NCBI RefSeq assembly: GCF_001424045.1
Contig: NZ_LMQB01000001.1
Span: 284,083-348,082, forward strand
Reading direction: 5' to 3'
DNA: 64,000 nucleotides
DNA from: Rhizobium sp. Leaf371
Lineage (GTDB): Bacteria; Pseudomonadota; Alphaproteobacteria; Rhizobiales; Rhizobiaceae
Shown: positions 63,898-64,000 of the stretch, in pieces
How positions within the stretch are numbered: position 1 is the first letter of the stretch
Layout: every line of letters begins with the position of its first letter
Made by a program: the position numbers and the translations under genes
Notes under the pieces: model-generated
Database searches by the model: none
Told to the model about the DNA's origin: nothing
Seen by the model: the letters and a program-made list of their open reading frames with translations, nothing else

Positions 63898-64000
63898 AAG
63901 CCTGTCGTAATCGGCATGCGAGCCGATCCAGAACCAGACAAGGTCTTCGCCGTTTCGAACGGCGAGGGCTCTCCAGGACGACCCGACACGAACGGACCAG
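63889..64000 (-). CDS. RelE/ParE-like toxin-family protein, C-terminal fragment (5' end outside window)
   Basis: The minus-strand frame reads WSVRVGSSWRALAVR, then DLVWFWIGSHADYDRLLA, to a TGA at 63889. This is the end of a small plasmid-stabilisation/RelE-like family (xSVRVGLxYRALAV...WxWIGxHxxYD). The start and possible antitoxin are beyond the window. It overlaps the 3' end of aglA by 9 bases. Confidence 0.7.
   Translation of the reverse strand, partial: WSVRVGSSWRALAVRNGEDLVWFWIGSHADYDRLLA

Noticed and set aside
1-64000. CRISPR arrays, complete insertion sequences, prophage genes, rRNA genes
   Set aside because: No regularly spaced direct repeats, transposase frames, phage structural genes or rRNA sequence were seen; the only mobile-element trace is the integrase remnant.

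Overview
The window looks like a chromosomal segment of a high-GC alphaproteobacterium in the Rhizobiaceae (Agrobacterium/Rhizobium/Ensifer/Shinella type). The best markers are the gbpR / chvE-gguA-gguB-gguC sugar locus, a BacA-type peptide transporter, a PhrB-type iron-sulfur (6-4) photolyase whose four cluster cysteines keep the family spacing, a PuuD-type urate oxidase with a cytochrome c domain, and several chemoreceptors with near-identical signalling tips. The species cannot be fixed from this window alone. Most of it is densely packed metabolic and transport genes, with frequent 4-base ATGA/GTGA or TGATG overlaps.

Layout. 1-9.2 kb: the end of a Gfo/Idh/MocA oxidoreductase, a lipoprotein alpha/beta hydrolase, then an M19 dipeptidase followed by a complete five-gene peptide ABC importer, and a convergent acrylyl-CoA reductase. 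9.3-16.9 kb: a signalling block with three different chemoreceptors (membrane four-helix type, soluble double-PAS type, soluble globin-coupled type) and a LuxR-family regulator, separated by AT-rich gaps that carry palindromes. 17-18.3 kb: a nitrilase-family gene, a tyrosine-recombinase remnant and a tRNA-Arg(CCG), which look like the scar of an integrated element. 18.6-24.2 kb: an SDR and a photolyase, inositol dehydrogenase, a small membrane protein and a J-domain protein. 23.2-29.5 kb: gbpR diverging from chvE-gguABC, with a strong terminator-like hairpin between chvE and gguA. 29.6-29.9 kb: a Phd-like antitoxin with a decayed PIN toxin.

30-39.4 kb: a three-gene operon of circularly permuted ATP-grasp, alpha-E and transglutaminase-like proteins; an RhlE-type RNA helicase; a divergent pair resembling the two halves of MnmC; a TPR protein; a PRC-barrel protein; and a 2H-phosphoesterase-like DUF1045 protein. 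39.5-52.4 kb: a purine-catabolism region covering guanine to xanthine (guaD), xanthine to urate (xdhABC), urate to 5-hydroxyisourate (puuD), then hiuH, uraD, puuE and allA. The allantoate-to-ureidoglycolate step is not in the window. A LysR regulator, an FMN-dependent hydroxyacid dehydrogenase and a DUF4160/DUF2442 pair with its own promoter-operator sit inside this region.

52.6-64 kb: a luciferase-like monooxygenase, methionine aminopeptidase coupled to an MFS transporter, bacA with a terminator that lies inside the end of a convergent polysaccharide deacetylase, a YfgM-like TPR protein with the ribosome-assembly GTPase der, 2-keto-3-deoxygluconate kinase, an alpha-glucosidase, and the 3' end of a RelE/ParE-like gene at the window edge.

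I did not find an obviously unprecedented large system. The points most worth following up are the DUF4160/DUF2442 module with an operator over its -10, the ATP-grasp/alpha-E/transglutaminase operon, the chemoreceptor block with shared palindromes, the split MnmC pair, and the tRNA-integrase scar. All functional calls come from reading motifs and context; no database search was run.
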